A DNA stretch of 64,000 nt from Rhodeus uyekii (taxonomy: Eukaryota > Chordata > Actinopteri > Cypriniformes > Acheilognathidae), in NCBI GenBank assembly GCA_037043235.1, contig JAWRVZ010000138.1, positions 1,726,501 through 1,790,500 of the forward strand. The letters run 5' to 3'. The number at the start of each line of letters is the position of its first letter. Position 1 is the first letter of the stretch. Below, piece by piece: positions 63,538 to 64,000 of the stretch. The notes under the pieces are model-generated. The model worked only from the letters and a program-made list of their open reading frames with translations, had not been told where the DNA came from and did not search any database. A program made the translations under genes and the position numbers.

Positions 63538-64000
63538 CTATAAGCAACACAAAAAGTCAAAAAGGTGACACTGATTGTAAGCATGTGCTCGCACTGGACA
63601 GACCTTGTTCTTGAACTCCTGGTCATGATCATCAAAGGGGGGAGGACATAAGGCCTGCAGTACAATGTGACGAGCTGGGCTCGAAAGGACCTTCGGAACA
63701 TAACCTGGTCTGGGAGAGAGAAAGGCTTTCGCCAGACCAGGAGCAAACTCCAAACAGGAGGGGGCCACTGACAGGGCCTGAAGGTCACCAACCCTCTTGA
63801 ATGAGGAAATGGCTAGGAGGAACACCGTTTTAAGAGTGAGGAATTTCTCCGAGATGTCCTCAAGCGGCTCAAAGGGTTCCTGGGACAAGGCCTGGAGTAC
63901 CAGGGACAGGTCCCAGGGAGGAACCCGGGAGCATACTGCAGGCCTCAGCCTGAGAGTGCCACGGAGGAAACGAACTACTAGGGGGTCCCGACCCAGAGGT
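63538..64000 (-). CDS. DIRS-like tyrosine recombinase, partial, runs off the window
   Basis: An open minus-strand frame enters at the window edge (PLVVRFLRGTLRLRPAVCSR, then WDLSLVLQALSQEPF), continues LKTVFLLAISSFKRVGDLQA (with the first catalytic Arg) and FAPGLAKAFLSPRPGYVPKV, and ends at 63538. After VCPVRA the frame changes to unrelated residues, so the His-x-x-Arg and Tyr segments are missing. It is the same family as 9763-10127 but keeps the KR-x-GDL block lost there. Confidence 0.7.
   Translation of the reverse strand, partial: PLGRDPLVVRFLRGTLRLRPAVCSRVPPWDLSLVLQALSQEPFEPLEDISEKFLTLKTVFLLAISSFKRVGDLQALSVAPSCLEFAPGLAKAFLSPRPGYVPKVLSSPARHIVLQALCPPPFDDHDQEFKNKVCPVRAHAYNQCHLFDFLCCL

Overview
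The window looks like genomic DNA from a teleost fish. It has spliced vertebrate genes with GT/AG introns and AATAAA polyadenylation signals, and a dense mix of fish-type transposons: DIRS-like, Tc1, hAT, Tigger-like, L2-like LINE, Tx1-like LINE, Ty3/gypsy and tRNA-derived SINEs. There are no bacterial signatures. A cypriniform fish would fit the repeat mix, but I cannot prove the order or species from sequence alone.

The genes all lie on the + strand. (1) An unidentified coiled-coil protein gene is supported by twelve phase-compatible exons from 4504 to 13363, with a poly(A) signal at 13617; its first exon was not found. (2) A complete Brachyury gene lies at 14121-21949: eight exons, 408 codons, poly(A) signal at 22283. 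It is best read as tbxtb, the second teleost Brachyury paralogue. (3) A single first coding exon at 40404-40467 follows a GC-rich stretch. Its position and direction after Brachyury, and its splice phase, fit pde10a, but this is inference.

The rest is mostly nested mobile DNA. 1-2538 (minus) is a gypsy-type element whose protease is followed by an integrase-type zinc-binding start, with no reverse transcriptase between. Most of tbxtb intron 1 is one 2.4-kb TIR transposon carrying a frame-broken basic protein gene. 24606-29650 is a near-complete non-LTR retrotransposon with an intact 987-residue ORF and a long C-rich minisatellite in its 3' region; it sits inside a Tigger-like element with a TAAAG duplication. 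A Tc1 copy (29781-31352) contains a CpG-rich Harbinger-like MITE. A 7-kb tyrosine-recombinase element (42589-49765) sits inside a solo LTR and carries repeated recombinase segments separated by hairpin minisatellites. DIRS-like relics lie at 9.3-10.4 kb, 55.7-59.2 kb and the right edge. A hAT with an internally deleted transposase lies at 57824-59126.

Functionally, the locus is a developmental regulator (a T-box activator of posterior mesoderm) flanked by an unknown gene and a probable phosphodiesterase start, in DNA shaped by repeated transposon-into-transposon insertion. Exon borders were placed by hand from splice signals and reading phase. Repeat borders are approximate unless TIRs or target duplications are named.
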